42,536 bases of DNA from an uncultured Merdimonas sp. GTDB taxonomy: Bacteria > Bacillota > Clostridia > Lachnospirales > Lachnospiraceae. Each line of letters opens with the position of its first letter. Positions within the stretch are counted from its first letter, which is position 1. The stretch is from contig CALWAZ010000061.1 of NCBI GenBank assembly GCA_944375725.1, forward strand, positions 1 through 42,536. The letters are read 5' to 3'. The notes beneath the pieces are model-generated. The model was given only the letters and a program-made list of their open reading frames with translations. It made no database searches and was not told the DNA's origin. A program made the translations under genes and the position numbers. Shown one piece after another: positions 1 through 7,842 of this stretch.

Positions 1-171
1 AACGCCCACCACATCGACTCCACTGTTCGCACAGTTACTCAGCGGAAAATCAATGATTTTATACTTTCCGCCATAGGCTACAGCCGGTTTTGCGACCTTA
101 TTGGTAAGTTCATGCAGACGGGAACCACGCCCACCAGCCAGAATCATTGCCAACATGTTATTCTGTTTCAT
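1..171 (-). CDS. glgC: Glucose-1-phosphate adenylyltransferase, N-terminal part (cut by window edge)
   Basis: Only the first 57 codons are present; the gene runs off the left edge. The product begins [19 protein letters not shown] and continues with [20 protein letters not shown]. This is the nucleotide-binding signature (GGRGSRL) and following sugar-phosphate nucleotidyltransferase core of GlgC, which makes ADP-glucose from ATP and glucose-1-phosphate for glycogen synthesis. The start is the ATG at 169-171, preceded on the minus strand by a purine-rich AGAGAGG. A good promoter lies just upstream at 207-235. The family is certain from the motif; the remainder of the gene cannot be checked here. 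Confidence 0.9.
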   Translation of the reverse strand, partial: MKQNNMLAMILAGGRGSRLHELTNKVAKPAVAYGGKYKIIDFPLSNCANSGVDVVGV

Positions 172-206
172 GACAAAGGCCCTCTCTTTCATTTAAATAC
201 TCTATT

Positions 207-235
207 ATTATACAATTTTATGAAAAAGAAAGCAA
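207..235 (-). promoter_or_regulatory. Sigma-A type promoter of glgC
   Basis: On the minus strand TTGCTT (230-235) and TATAAT (207-212) are separated by exactly 17 bases. The -10 box lies about 36 bases upstream of the glgC start. No other gene on this strand lies between it and glgC, so it should drive glgC. The 172-380 gap holds nothing else that I can support. Confidence 0.75.
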
Positions 236-380
236 TTTCTCCTTTTATTTTTTCACATTTTGCATAGAATAACCCGCAAAACCCTTTAAATTTTGCCGTT
301 TTTTGTGCATTTTTACCAATCCGTATTTTTCTCTGTCTTCCGGCAGGCCGTTTTTACAGGTATTTCCTTACCGCGCCTGC

Positions 381-1934
381 CTAAATCCGGGTTGTCCACT
401 GGCTGCAGTCCCACACTCTGGTGGCCAGCCCCTCATAAAACTCCGGCTCATGGCACACCATCAGAATGCTTCCCTTATAGGCCAGAAGCGCTCTTTTGAG
501 CTCCTCCTTGGCGTCCACGTCCAGATGATTTGTGGGCTCGTCCAGCACCAGCAGATTGCTGGCCCGGTTGATCAGCTTACAGAGACGCAGCTTGGCCTGC
601 TCGCCGCCGCTGAGCACCTTCACCCTGCTCTCGATATGTCTGGTGGTCAGGCCGCATTTCGCAAGCGCGGAGCGGACCTCGAACTGGCTGAAGCCCGGGA
701 ATTCCTTCCACAGTTCCTCCAGGGCCGTAGTCTCGATGTCCTGGCTCATCTCCTGCTCAAAATATCCGATTTCCAGATAATCTCCCAGCTCCACGGTTCC
801 CGAAAGAGGCGGAATCAGGCCCAGGATGCTCTTCAGAAGCGTAGTCTTGCCGATGCCGTTGGCTCCCGTAAGGACGATCCGTTCCCCGCGCTCCATCTGA
901 AAGTTCAGAGAGCTGGACAGGGGCTCCTCATAACCGATGACCAGATCGTGTGTCTCCACCAGATAACGTCCGGGCGCCCGGGACTCCAGGAAATGAAATT
1001 CCGGCTTCGGCTTCTCCGCCGCCAGCTCAATCAGATCCATTTTGTCCAGCTTCTTCTGCCGGGACATGGCCATATTTCTCGTGGCCACACGAGCCTTGTT
1101 CCGCGCCACAAAGTCTTTCAGCTCCGCGATTTCCTTCTGCTGCCGGTTGTAGGCTGCCTCCAGCTGGGCCTTTTTCACCGCGTAGACCTCCTGGAACCTG
1201 TCGTAATCCCCCACATAGCGGTTCAGCTCCTGATTGTCCATATGATAAATCAGGTTAACGACACTGTTCAGAAACGGAATGTCATGGGAAATCAGAATAA
1301 ACGCGTTTTCATAGTCGTTCAGATACCGTTTCAGCCATTCGATATGAACCGTGTCCAGATAATTTGTGGGCTCGTCCAGAAGCAGAATATCCGGCTTCTC
1401 CAGAAGAAGCTTTGCCAGAAGCACCTTGGTGCGCTGGCCGCCGGACAGCTCTGTCACATCCCGGTCCAGGCCGATGTCCGAAAGGCCCAGAGCGCGTCCT
1501 ACCTCTTCCACCTTTGTGTCAATCAGATAAAAATCATGGGCAGACAGAAGCTCCTGAATCACTCCGGTCTCCTCCATATAATAAGCCATCTCCTCCTCGG
1601 AGGCATCCGCCATCTTCTCATACATTTCATTCATCTGGGCTTCCATCTCAAACAGAAATCCAAAGGCAGAGGCCAGCACATCCCGGATAGTCATACCCTT
1701 TTCCAAAACCGTATGCTGATCCAGATAGCCCACCCGGACATTTTTCGCCCATTCAATCTTTCCCTCATCCGGCTGCAGTTTCCCGGTGATGATATTCATA
1801 AACGTGGATTTTCCCTCTCCGTTGGCCCCCACCAGGCCGATGTGCTCTCCCTTCAGCAGCCGGAAGGACACATCATGAAAAATGGCCCGGTCTCCGAAGC
1901 CATGGGTTAAGTGTTCTACATTTAAGATACTCAT
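381..1934 (-). CDS. yfmM: ABC-F family ATPase, YfmM type
   Basis: Soluble protein of 517 residues with two ABC ATPase domains and no membrane segments, the architecture of ABC-F factors that act on the ribosome. Domain 1 has Walker A GANGEGKS (36-43), signature LSGGQRTK (163-170) and Walker B LLLDEPT. The charged inter-domain linker covers about 255-305. Domain 2 has Walker A GANGIGKT (357-364), signature LSGGEQAK (441-448) and LVLDEPTNHLD (462-472). The opening MSILNVEHLTHGFGDRAIF and the overall length match Bacillus YfmM as I remember it. The exact role (translation factor versus antibiotic protection) is not decided by sequence. It lies 68 bases downstream of the MazG-like gene on the same strand, so co-transcription is likely. 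The ATG is preceded by AGGAG. Confidence 0.9.
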   Translation of the reverse strand: MSILNVEHLTHGFGDRAIFHDVSFRLLKGEHIGLVGANGEGKSTFMNIITGKLQPDEGKIEWAKNVRVGYLDQHTVLEKGMTIRDVLASAFGFLFEMEAQMNEMYEKMADASEEEMAYYMEETGVIQELLSAHDFYLIDTKVEEVGRALGLSDIGLDRDVTELSGGQRTKVLLAKLLLEKPDILLLDEPTNYLDTVHIEWLKRYLNDYENAFILISHDIPFLNSVVNLIYHMDNQELNRYVGDYDRFQEVYAVKKAQLEAAYNRQQKEIAELKDFVARNKARVATRNMAMSRQKKLDKMDLIELAAEKPKPEFHFLESRAPGRYLVETHDLVIGYEEPLSSSLNFQMERGERIVLTGANGIGKTTLLKSILGLIPPLSGTVELGDYLEIGYFEQEMSQDIETTALEELWKEFPGFSQFEVRSALAKCGLTTRHIESRVKVLSGGEQAKLRLCKLINRASNLLVLDEPTNHLDVDAKEELKRALLAYKGSILMVCHEPEFYEGLATRVWDCSQWTTRI

Positions 1935-2002
1935 TGGTCTTTTCTTACTCCTTTATCATTTACGTCTGTTTTCCTTCTGTTCTTAACTCCGCTTCCGGAT
2001 TT

Positions 2003-2350
2003 TTATTCAGCCTTATTTTTCAGCTCCGTGTACTTCCTTTTGCTGCCATAGGCCGCCTCCACCGGATACTTTTCCGCATTTTTCTTTACCTTTTCCCGAA
2101 TGATCTCATCCAGATCCAGGCCGCAGGCATCAGCCATCAGAATGCAGTAACTCAGCACATCGGCCAGTTCCTCCCGGATTCTGTCCAGCCTGCCCTCACA
2201 CCCTGTATCCTCCGCGCTCCACTGAAACACCTCCAGCAGCTCAGCCGCTTCCAGCGAAATGGAAATGGCCAGATCCTTGGGATTGTGAAACTGCTTCCAG
2301 TTCCGGTCATCTCTGAATTTCAATACCTGGTCAATCGTTTCCTGTGTCAT
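2003..2350 (-). CDS. MazG-like nucleotide pyrophosphohydrolase
   Basis: A 115-residue all-alpha protein of the MazG/dUTPase-like superfamily (RS21-C6/XTP3TPA type), which hydrolyses non-canonical or excess nucleoside triphosphates to the monophosphate and pyrophosphate. The metal-binding pattern is visible: E34 and E37 in SLEAAELLE, then E61 and D64 in REELADVLSY. The length fits the single-domain 'MazG-like' group rather than full MazG. It is the first gene of a probable two-gene unit with the ABC-F gene and is divergent from the alpha/beta hydrolase. The substrate is not predictable from the sequence. Confidence 0.85.
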   Translation of the reverse strand: MTQETIDQVLKFRDDRNWKQFHNPKDLAISISLEAAELLEVFQWSAEDTGCEGRLDRIREELADVLSYCILMADACGLDLDEIIREKVKKNAEKYPVEAAYGSKRKYTELKNKAE

Positions 2351-2449
2351 ATCCGCTTATCTCCCTTGCCAAAAATCCTGTCAACACAGGGCCCCTTCTT
2401 CCGGCAGCCTCTGTCCGTGAAACTTATCATATCATCTTTTTCCCCGTCA

Positions 2450-2458
2450 TGCTATAAT
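2450..2458 (+). promoter_or_regulatory. Extended -10 promoter for the alpha/beta hydrolase gene
   Basis: TGC followed directly by TATAAT (TATAAT at 2453-2458) makes an extended -10 element; no good -35 box is seen upstream, as is usual for this promoter class. Transcription from here gives a leader of about 130 bases before the TTG start at 2597. In the leader a CTAAGCTG-like segment near 2473 could pair with CAGCTTGAG near 2566, but I would not call a riboswitch from that alone. Confidence 0.5.
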
Positions 2459-2596
2459 AGCAGAAAATACCCTAAGCTGGCAAGAACGCATACGGTCCGT
2501 CAGGACAGGGCTGTTTCAGTATCCCGCCGCGTCGAAACGGCCGCTGGAGACATGTGCCCCTGACAGCTTGAGGAAAGCGCAAAGGGGAATCATACA

Positions 2597-3349
2597 TTGA
2601 GTCAATCGAAAAGAAAAAATCTGTGGGAAAAAATACTGGCTGCCGCGGCGGCTGTCCTTCTTGCAGCCGTTCTGGCCTGCGCGCTCTATATCGGAACCTA
2701 TTATCACGCTGAAGAATCTGCTCTGGAAACGATTGCCCATCCTGCCCAGGGCATCACAGTCTCCAAAGAAGACGGCCGAATCATCTTCACGCCTGAAAAT
2801 CCCCGGGCCGGACTTATTTTCTATCCGGGAGGCAAGGTCCAGTATGAAGCCTATGCGCCGCTGATGGAGGCCTGCGCGGAAGAAGGGATTCTCTGCGTTC
2901 TCCTGCATATGCCCGGAAATCTGGCTGTCCTGGATGTAAATGCCGCGGAGGGCATTCCGGAAGAATATCCGGATATCGAATCCTGGTACATAGGCGGCCA
3001 CTCTCTGGGCGGTTCCATGGCGGCCTCTTATCTGAGCAGCCACCCCGATGACTTTGAGGGCCTGATTTTTCTGGCAGCCTACTCTACGGAGGACCTGAAG
3101 GACAGCGGCCTTTCCGTCCTGTCTGTCTATGGTTCAGAGGATGGAGTGATGAACCGGGACTCCTATGAAGCCTACAAAGAAAATCTTCCCGCGGATTTTA
3201 CGGAGCTTATCATCCCCGGCGGCTGCCACGCTTACTTTGGATGCTATGGAGCGCAGAAGGGCGACGGCACGCCGGAGATTACGAACGAAGAACAGATCCA
3301 GCTTACAGCCGAGGCTGTCGGAGAATTCATAAAAGAAACGAATTCATGA
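2597..3349 (+). CDS. Membrane-anchored alpha/beta hydrolase
   Basis: A 250-residue protein with a basic N-terminus followed by one hydrophobic segment (about residues 13-33), so it is either membrane-anchored facing out or secreted. The catalytic triad of the alpha/beta hydrolase fold is apparent. The nucleophile is S136 in GGHSLGG, the acid D182 in GSEDGV, and the base H211 in GGCHAYFG. The length and the late, compact lid suit the dienelactone-hydrolase/esterase-like PF12695 type. The substrate is unknown. The start is TTG at 2597, chosen because GGGGA lies 7-8 bases upstream and no in-frame ATG is near. The next gene begins 53 bases after its stop on the same strand, without a clear terminator between. 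Confidence 0.8.
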   Translation: MSQSKRKNLWEKILAAAAAVLLAAVLACALYIGTYYHAEESALETIAHPAQGITVSKEDGRIIFTPENPRAGLIFYPGGKVQYEAYAPLMEACAEEGILCVLLHMPGNLAVLDVNAAEGIPEEYPDIESWYIGGHSLGGSMAASYLSSHPDDFEGLIFLAAYSTEDLKDSGLSVLSVYGSEDGVMNRDSYEAYKENLPADFTELIIPGGCHAYFGCYGAQKGDGTPEITNEEQIQLTAEAVGEFIKETNS

Positions 3350-3402
3350 AATAACCCGATTCCTAAAGAAATCATTTTACATAAAATCAGGAGGTGTCTC
3401 AT

Positions 3403-4548
3403 ATGAACAAAAACTCTCAGGATTCCCCCAAACAGAATGCCGCCCCTCTCCCGCCGGAGAACGAACCGGATTCATCCAGGACCCCGGACGGCGCGGCCGA
3501 ACCGGAATGGAAGGTCTATTTTGACGGAAACTTCTGGAGTCCCCAGGGACAGGAACCGGCCGGCACAGAGCTTCGAATCGGAAAACAGTTCCAGTGGGCC
3601 GGTCATCACTGGCTGCTCCCGGCGGTCTACTTCTGCAGCGAAGGGCTTGTGCTTGACCTCTGCATGCGCGTAGAGGCCCGGGAAATAGAAGCCTTTATGG
3701 AAAAATGGAACCTGACTCCGGAAAATGCTGATTATGACCGCTTTACCAGAGAACAGCAGATGGAGCTTGAACTGGAAAACCCTCTCTGCCTGGAGTTCCG
3801 GCCGGAACTGGAACTAAATGGCAGGAAACTGGCTTTTTCCCAGGGCTGCTCTGTCAGTTATCTTCCCTTTCTGGAAGAAAAATATCCGGGGACAGAGGCC
3901 GCAGACGGATTAGAAGAGAAACTGGCCGGCAGACATTATGGCCTGGACCAGGCATGCGGCTGGAAAATTTACCGGGAAGCCTTTCTGTGGGAAGGCAGCC
4001 CCTTCTCTAAAGCTGACAGCCTTCTGCTCACGCTGGATCCATATCCGAACGATATTCCCGGCCCGCATTTTACAGCCAACGCTCCCGGAGACATGATTTC
4101 GTTTACCCACCCGGCAGACGGACGCCTGTATACGCTGACTGTCCAGGATATTTCCCAGGAGACACTGGACAAGGCCCTGCTGGAAGAATCAGAGGAATCT
4201 TTGGAGTTTCCGCTCCATTACACGGTCCTGACCTACACGCTTTCACCGGAACCAGAAGAAGACATCGCCATCACCGGCTTCAGCGGCGGCGATCAGCCAA
4301 GAAGGAAACCTGTTTCTTCCGATTCTGACGGCTCTGATTCCGGAGGAGGAGCCGCAGCCATCGGAATCATCGGATGCGCAGTCAGTCCTCTTATTCTTCT
4401 TGACAGCAATGAAAAACAGCAAAAGCTCCACACCGCCTGCTCTTTCCCACGCTTTGAGCCTGTGAAGGAGACGGAATGGAGCATCACCTTTCATAAAAAA
4501 CAGTTTGAAACAGGGGTGTTTCCTTTTGATGTAAAAAGCTGCGGCTGA
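3403..4548 (+). CDS. Hypothetical protein, 381 residues, family not recognised
   Basis: I do not recognise the family. The protein has no signal peptide or membrane helix. It starts with a polar Pro/Glu/Ser-rich tail (about 1-45), followed by Trp/Tyr-rich segments suggesting a folded, beta-rich body. Near the C-terminus a Ser/Asp/Gly-rich stretch (about residues 302-315) is followed by a short hydrophobic patch (AAAIGIIGCAVSPLILL). The ATG at 3403 is chosen over a GTG nine bases earlier because AGGAGG at 3389-3394 is 8 bases from the ATG but overlaps the GTG. It follows the alpha/beta hydrolase by 53 bases and is probably co-transcribed with it. Confidence 0.7.
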   Translation: MNKNSQDSPKQNAAPLPPENEPDSSRTPDGAAEPEWKVYFDGNFWSPQGQEPAGTELRIGKQFQWAGHHWLLPAVYFCSEGLVLDLCMRVEAREIEAFMEKWNLTPENADYDRFTREQQMELELENPLCLEFRPELELNGRKLAFSQGCSVSYLPFLEEKYPGTEAADGLEEKLAGRHYGLDQACGWKIYREAFLWEGSPFSKADSLLLTLDPYPNDIPGPHFTANAPGDMISFTHPADGRLYTLTVQDISQETLDKALLEESEESLEFPLHYTVLTYTLSPEPEEDIAITGFSGGDQPRRKPVSSDSDGSDSGGGAAAIGIIGCAVSPLILLDSNEKQQKLHTACSFPRFEPVKETEWSITFHKKQFETGVFPFDVKSCG

Positions 4549-4578
4549 GCTGTAAACGAACTCCCCCGTTTAACCCCC

Positions 4579-4604
4579 ACGCAGCGCACCCTGTGCCGCT
4601 GCGT
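4579..4604. terminator. Hairpin between convergent genes, possible weak terminator
   Basis: ACGCAGCG and CGCTGCGT form a perfect 8-bp stem, with further CAC/GTG pairing inside the loop. It sits between the convergent genes ending at 4548 (+) and 4604 (-). Neither strand shows a good T-run afterwards and the arm touches the stop codon of the minus-strand gene, so terminator function is only moderately supported. Confidence 0.4.
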
Positions 4605-5146
4605 TACTTAAAATCATAGCGGAGCACAGCGCAGTTTTTCACGCCAAACGCCGCATACTCCGCGTTGGTCATCTCATAAAAATAGGAGTGCACCACCCTG
4701 GAAATACCGTTGTGGGCTACCAGAATATACGTCCTGTCTCCCGGCTCGTCCCGGATCTCATCCAGAAGATTGTAGATTCTCTGGGCCAGCTGCAGCATGG
4801 ACTCCCCGCCCTCGTAGCGGCAGCAGAATTCCTCCTTTGCCTTCTGAAATTCTTTCCCGTCCCGGGGCGTGGCTTCCCATTTCCCGAAGCACTGCTCCTT
4901 CAGGCGCGGTTCCACCCGCGCCGGGATGCCGGTAATCTCGGAAATATGGCGTGCCGTCTCCGCGGCCCGCACAAGCGGGGAATACAGGATTTCATCCGCC
5001 TGTATTCCCTCTTCCAGAATCTTTTTTCCGGTCTCCACCGCCTGCTGGTGCCCTCTCTCTGTCAGCTCAATATCTGTGGCTCCGCAGATTTTATTTTCCA
5101 CATTCCACACAGTTTCCCCGTGCCGGACAAAATAAATGGTTTTCAT
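4604..5146 (-). CDS. Histidine phosphatase family protein (phosphoglycerate mutase-like)
   Basis: A 180-residue cytosolic protein opening MKTIYFVRHGETVWN, with the RHGE phosphohistidine motif at 8-11. Typical family residues follow: the second arginine in SPLVRAAETA, the catalytic glutamate in LKEQCFGKWE, and the second histidine in ILVAHNGISR. The family (GpmB/CobC/PhoE-like) removes phosphate from small metabolites; the substrate cannot be told. It starts 6 bases after the stop of the NifX-FKBP fusion gene, so the two form an operon driven from the promoter at 6050-6078. Confidence 0.88.
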   Translation of the reverse strand: MKTIYFVRHGETVWNVENKICGATDIELTERGHQQAVETGKKILEEGIQADEILYSPLVRAAETARHISEITGIPARVEPRLKEQCFGKWEATPRDGKEFQKAKEEFCCRYEGGESMLQLAQRIYNLLDEIRDEPGDRTYILVAHNGISRVVHSYFYEMTNAEYAAFGVKNCAVLRYDFK

Positions 5147-5152
5147 ACTGCC

Positions 5153-6016
5153 CTATTTTACCTCTACCAGCTCGATGCGGAAATTCAGCTCTTTTCCAGC
5201 CATTTCATGATTGGCGTCAAAAGTAATTGTAGTCTCATCCTTAGCTGCCACCTTCACCGGGAAAGGCTGTCCATACTGATTGGTCAGATATACCTGCTGG
5301 CCTGCCTCCAGATTCTCAGAGCCCGGAAGCTGAGCGATTTCAAGCGTAAAAATGGCATTCGGATCCGGCATGCCGTAGGCTTCCTCCGGCATCAGATGCA
5401 CATCCACCACCTGGCCCACCTCCATATCAGCCACGGCCGCGTCAAAGCCATGGATCATCTGGCCTGCGCCGCAGATGAACTCCAGCGGCTCTCCCCGGTC
5501 ATACGAGGAATCAAACTGTGTTCCATCGTTAAAGGTGCCTTTGTAATGAGTACGGCAGGTCTTTCCCACATTGCGTCCCGTGATCGCGGGCCGGGAACCG
5601 CATCCGCCGCCGCAGCTCTCTCCGCATCCGCCGCCGCAGGAATGTCCCTCCTCCTGATCTCCGCAGCTGTGTCCTTCCTCGTGGTGATGGTGGTCACAGT
5701 TTGCGCCGGAGGATACCAGTTCTCCTCTTAAGTAAGCCTCCACTGCCTGATCCGCGTCACCTTCCGCTCCAGCGCACAGCTCCACGCCAGCCTCCTCAAG
5801 AGCTGCCTGGGCTCCGCCGCCAATGCCGCCGCAGATCAATACATCCACATTCTGGTCTGCCAGCAGTCCTGCCAGCGCTCCGTGGCCGATGCCATTAGAG
5901 CCAATCACTTCGCTGGACACCACTTTGCCGTCCTCCACGTCATAGACCTTGAAAGCTTCTGTTCTGCCGAAATGCTGAAAAATATTTCCATTGTCATAGG
6001 TTACTGCTATCTTCAT
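5153..6016 (-). CDS. NifX-like domain fused through a His/Cys-rich linker to an FKBP (SlyD-type) prolyl isomerase
   Basis: A 287-residue fusion. Residues 1-106 match the dinitrogenase Fe-Mo cofactor-binding (NifB/NifX/NafY) fold: MKIAVTYDNGNIFQHFGRTE, ending with LICGGIGGGAQAALEEAGVE. Residues 107-140 are a dense metal-ligand linker, with DHHHH, two GHSCG units and several CGGGCG-like turns. Residues 148-287 are an FKBP domain with an inserted flap, as in SlyD: HYKGTFNDGTQFDSSYDRGE, then GAGQMIHGFDAAVADMEVGQ. FKBPs of this type are chaperone-isomerases, and SlyD in enterobacteria binds nickel by a similar C-terminal tail. Here the metal tail lies between the domains. A role in metal-cluster or nickel-protein handling is an inference. 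No nif genes are nearby. GGAGGA precedes the ATG. Confidence 0.88.
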   Translation of the reverse strand: MKIAVTYDNGNIFQHFGRTEAFKVYDVEDGKVVSSEVIGSNGIGHGALAGLLADQNVDVLICGGIGGGAQAALEEAGVELCAGAEGDADQAVEAYLRGELVSSGANCDHHHHEEGHSCGDQEEGHSCGGGCGESCGGGCGSRPAITGRNVGKTCRTHYKGTFNDGTQFDSSYDRGEPLEFICGAGQMIHGFDAAVADMEVGQVVDVHLMPEEAYGMPDPNAIFTLEIAQLPGSENLEAGQQVYLTNQYGQPFPVKVAAKDETTITFDANHEMAGKELNFRIELVEVK

Positions 6017-6049
6017 CTCTGAAATCCTCCGTTTTTTTCTGTAAACAAC

Positions 6050-6078
6050 AGTATACCCTGTTCCGGCGCCAATCGCAA
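6050..6078 (-). promoter_or_regulatory. Promoter of the NifX-FKBP / histidine phosphatase operon
   Basis: On the minus strand TTGCGA (6073-6078) and TATACT (6050-6055) are spaced by 17 bases. The -10 lies 33 bases upstream of the ATG at 6016. It is back-to-back with the promoter at 6099-6127, so both could share regulation. Confidence 0.65.
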
Positions 6079-6098
6079 CGCTTTCCTGCGGGTTTTCA

Positions 6099-6127
6099 TT
6101 GCAGAATTTTCAGAAAAATGTTAAAAT
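6099..6127 (+). promoter_or_regulatory. Promoter of the Gly/Pro-rich small protein gene
   Basis: TTGCAG (6099-6104) and TAAAAT (6122-6127) with a 17-base spacer. It lies about 105 bases upstream of the start at 6232, giving a leader of roughly 95 bases with no obvious structure. Confidence 0.55.
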
Positions 6128-6231
6128 GTCCGCATAGATACTGTAAATAATGTAAATTTATACACCGCAGCACGCAGTATTCATACAAACATGCGGGCTG
6201 CCAAACAGACCAGCAGAAAGGAGCTGATTTT

Positions 6232-6516
6232 ATGCCAGGACCCGGAAGACCCGGAATGGGACCGGGAGGAGGACATCACGGAGGGCCCGGACACGGGCCG
6301 GGAGGACCGGGACACGGAAGAATGGGACCCGGAAGAATGGGGCCGGGGCCGGGAAGGCCGCCTATGGGGCCGCCGCCCAGGCCGCCCAGACGCGGCTGGG
6401 GCTGGGGCCCCGGGCCGTACCGCAGAGGAGGCTGCCTCGGATGCCTCTGCACCTTTCTTCTGGGTGCCGGCGGGCTGACTGCCCTGCTGGTGCTGCTGTT
6501 CAGCTTTATTTTTTAG
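6232..6516 (+). CDS. Small Gly/Pro-rich protein with C-terminal membrane segment
   Basis: A 94-residue protein of two parts. Residues 1-65 are almost only Gly, Pro, His, Arg and Met in repeats of the GPGRPGMGPGG kind. Then come CLGCLC and a hydrophobic C-terminal helix (TFLLGAGGLTALLVLLFSFIF). This would be a tail-anchored membrane peptide with a disordered, positively charged exposed part. I know of no assigned function. That it is real is supported by AGGAG 8 bases before the ATG, its own promoter, and a strong terminator just after its stop. Low-complexity GC-rich sequence can produce false frames, so expression data would help. Confidence 0.65.
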   Translation: MPGPGRPGMGPGGGHHGGPGHGPGGPGHGRMGPGRMGPGPGRPPMGPPPRPPRRGWGWGPGPYRRGGCLGCLCTFLLGAGGLTALLVLLFSFIF

Positions 6517-6531
6517 GGTTCCTGAATGGAT

Positions 6532-6584
6532 ACGAAGCCCTTTTGCCGCGTCCGGGGACGCTGCAAAGGGCTTCGTTCTTTTTT
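6532..6584 (+). terminator. Rho-independent terminator
   Basis: The arms ACGAAGCCC (6532-6540) and GGGCTTCGT (6568-6576) extend inward through CTTTTGC/GCAAAG and GCGTCC/GGACGC, giving a long stem with a short GG-rich loop. A TTCTTTTTT run follows on the plus strand. It ends the Gly/Pro-rich gene and faces the end of jetD. Confidence 0.9.
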
Positions 6585-6633
6585 CGAGACCTGTCCGCAG
6601 TATCTGCTTTCTCACTTACGGCGCACAACGCTC

Positions 6634-7842
6634 TCACTCATAATAACTGATAATCTCCTGTTCCAGTTTCACATTTTTCTCCAGCATATAAGCTGCCAGT
6701 TCCCGATACTTCTCCTGCTTTTCCAGAGATTTCAGCCTGATTCGATCCTGATTTGTCAGCGGCTGCAGGCAGGAACGAAAACGTTCATCCTGAAGTTCAG
6801 CGCATGACATCCGGTACATCTGGAAAGGGATTCCCGTCACCCGGCACAGATGCTCATGAATGTAAAGACCTCCGGCGTCAATATCTCCAAAATGTCTGAA
6901 AATCAGCCGGGGATTGTCCTCCTGAACCTTTCTCAGGAAATCCCTCTGAAACCGGGCGGCATAACCTCCCAGATAAAACAGGACTGCGTCCTTTTTTCTG
7001 AGACGGAGCCAGGACGTGTAATTCTCCACAGTGATGAATTCCGGAACCCGTACATGAATATGCTCTGCCGCAGCCAGTTCATCGCTGAAAAATTCCACGC
7101 CGTCCGTAAAGGTTCCAAGATCCAGTTCCTTTCCTGCTTTCTGAAGCACCACATTCCCTTTCAGGCAGATCTTCTGTTTTTCCCGCAGAATATGATATTC
7201 CTCCAGTATTTCATCCTCCAGCTCATCCTCCCCGCAGGGCCGGCCCAAAGACTCCCGGAGCGCTCTGCATACCGGGTGAAGCATATTTTCTTCCAGATAC
7301 TTGGAATCACCGTATATCATCATAGAAGCCTCGCGAAGAAACAACTCCTTTTGATTATTTTCGATAAAGACAAGAGCTTTCAGCAAATCCTCTGTCTGCA
7401 GATATTTCTGGGGGATCCTGTTTTTCTCTAGAGTCTGGCGGAGCTTCCGGCACTCACGTTCTGCCGCCGGCGAGCGTCCGCTGTACGTGGCAATCAGGCC
7501 TTCCACATACTGCCACTTTGATGCTTTCGATTCATAATGATACGTTTTTTCCAGATAATCTTCCAGTTCTTCAATCTTTTCATCAACCAGATAGATATAC
7601 CGGATCTCACTGCTGAATTTTTCCGTATCAAACGTCAGAAAGCCCATTTTCCGGCAATGTACGGCTGCCTGATTCACCGCCTCGATCTGCGACATATCTC
7701 CGTCATTCCGGTTATAGCCCTTATAAAGCGCAGACGGAGTAATCCTCGTCCGCCTTACAATGACATTGGTTCCGCTGTCTTTTTTGCTCTTCCTGTATTT
7801 ATCTGCCAGAGCCGTAAGCATCTTTTCCTCATAATCTGCCAT
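6634..7842 (-). CDS. jetD: Wadjet protein JetD (plasmid-cleaving nuclease subunit)
   Basis: A 402-residue protein, last gene of the jetABCD operon. JetD is the toprim-like nuclease that cuts circular DNA once the JetABC motor has extruded it. The C-terminal half carries the DUF2220-type nuclease core: FRHFGDIDAGGLYIHEHL holds the acidic D-x-D-x-G metal site, and SWLRLRKKDAVLFYLGGY lies before it. The N-terminal half is the arm that binds the motor. The start ATG at 7842 is chosen because GAGGATAAGG lies immediately upstream. An in-frame ATG at 7857 has a weaker site. The start overlaps the jetC stop by 14 bases, which suggests translational coupling. No truncation is seen. Confidence 0.9.
   Translation of the reverse strand: MADYEEKMLTALADKYRKSKKDSGTNVIVRRTRITPSALYKGYNRNDGDMSQIEAVNQAAVHCRKMGFLTFDTEKFSSEIRYIYLVDEKIEELEDYLEKTYHYESKASKWQYVEGLIATYSGRSPAAERECRKLRQTLEKNRIPQKYLQTEDLLKALVFIENNQKELFLREASMMIYGDSKYLEENMLHPVCRALRESLGRPCGEDELEDEILEEYHILREKQKICLKGNVVLQKAGKELDLGTFTDGVEFFSDELAAAEHIHVRVPEFITVENYTSWLRLRKKDAVLFYLGGYAARFQRDFLRKVQEDNPRLIFRHFGDIDAGGLYIHEHLCRVTGIPFQMYRMSCAELQDERFRSCLQPLTNQDRIRLKSLEKQEKYRELAAYMLEKNVKLEQEIISYYE

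Noticed and set aside
310-372. GGCAGGC/GCCTGCC inverted repeat after the ABC-F stop as a terminator
   Set aside because: The loop is about 27 bases and there is no T-run directly after the stem on the minus strand.
303-1910. Long plus-strand open frame opposite the ABC-F gene
   Set aside because: It is the mirror of a conserved gene with clear ABC motifs; it has no ribosome site and no recognisable protein family.
2460-2596. Riboswitch in the leader of the alpha/beta hydrolase gene
   Set aside because: Only one long-range pairing is visible and no known riboswitch core is recognisable.
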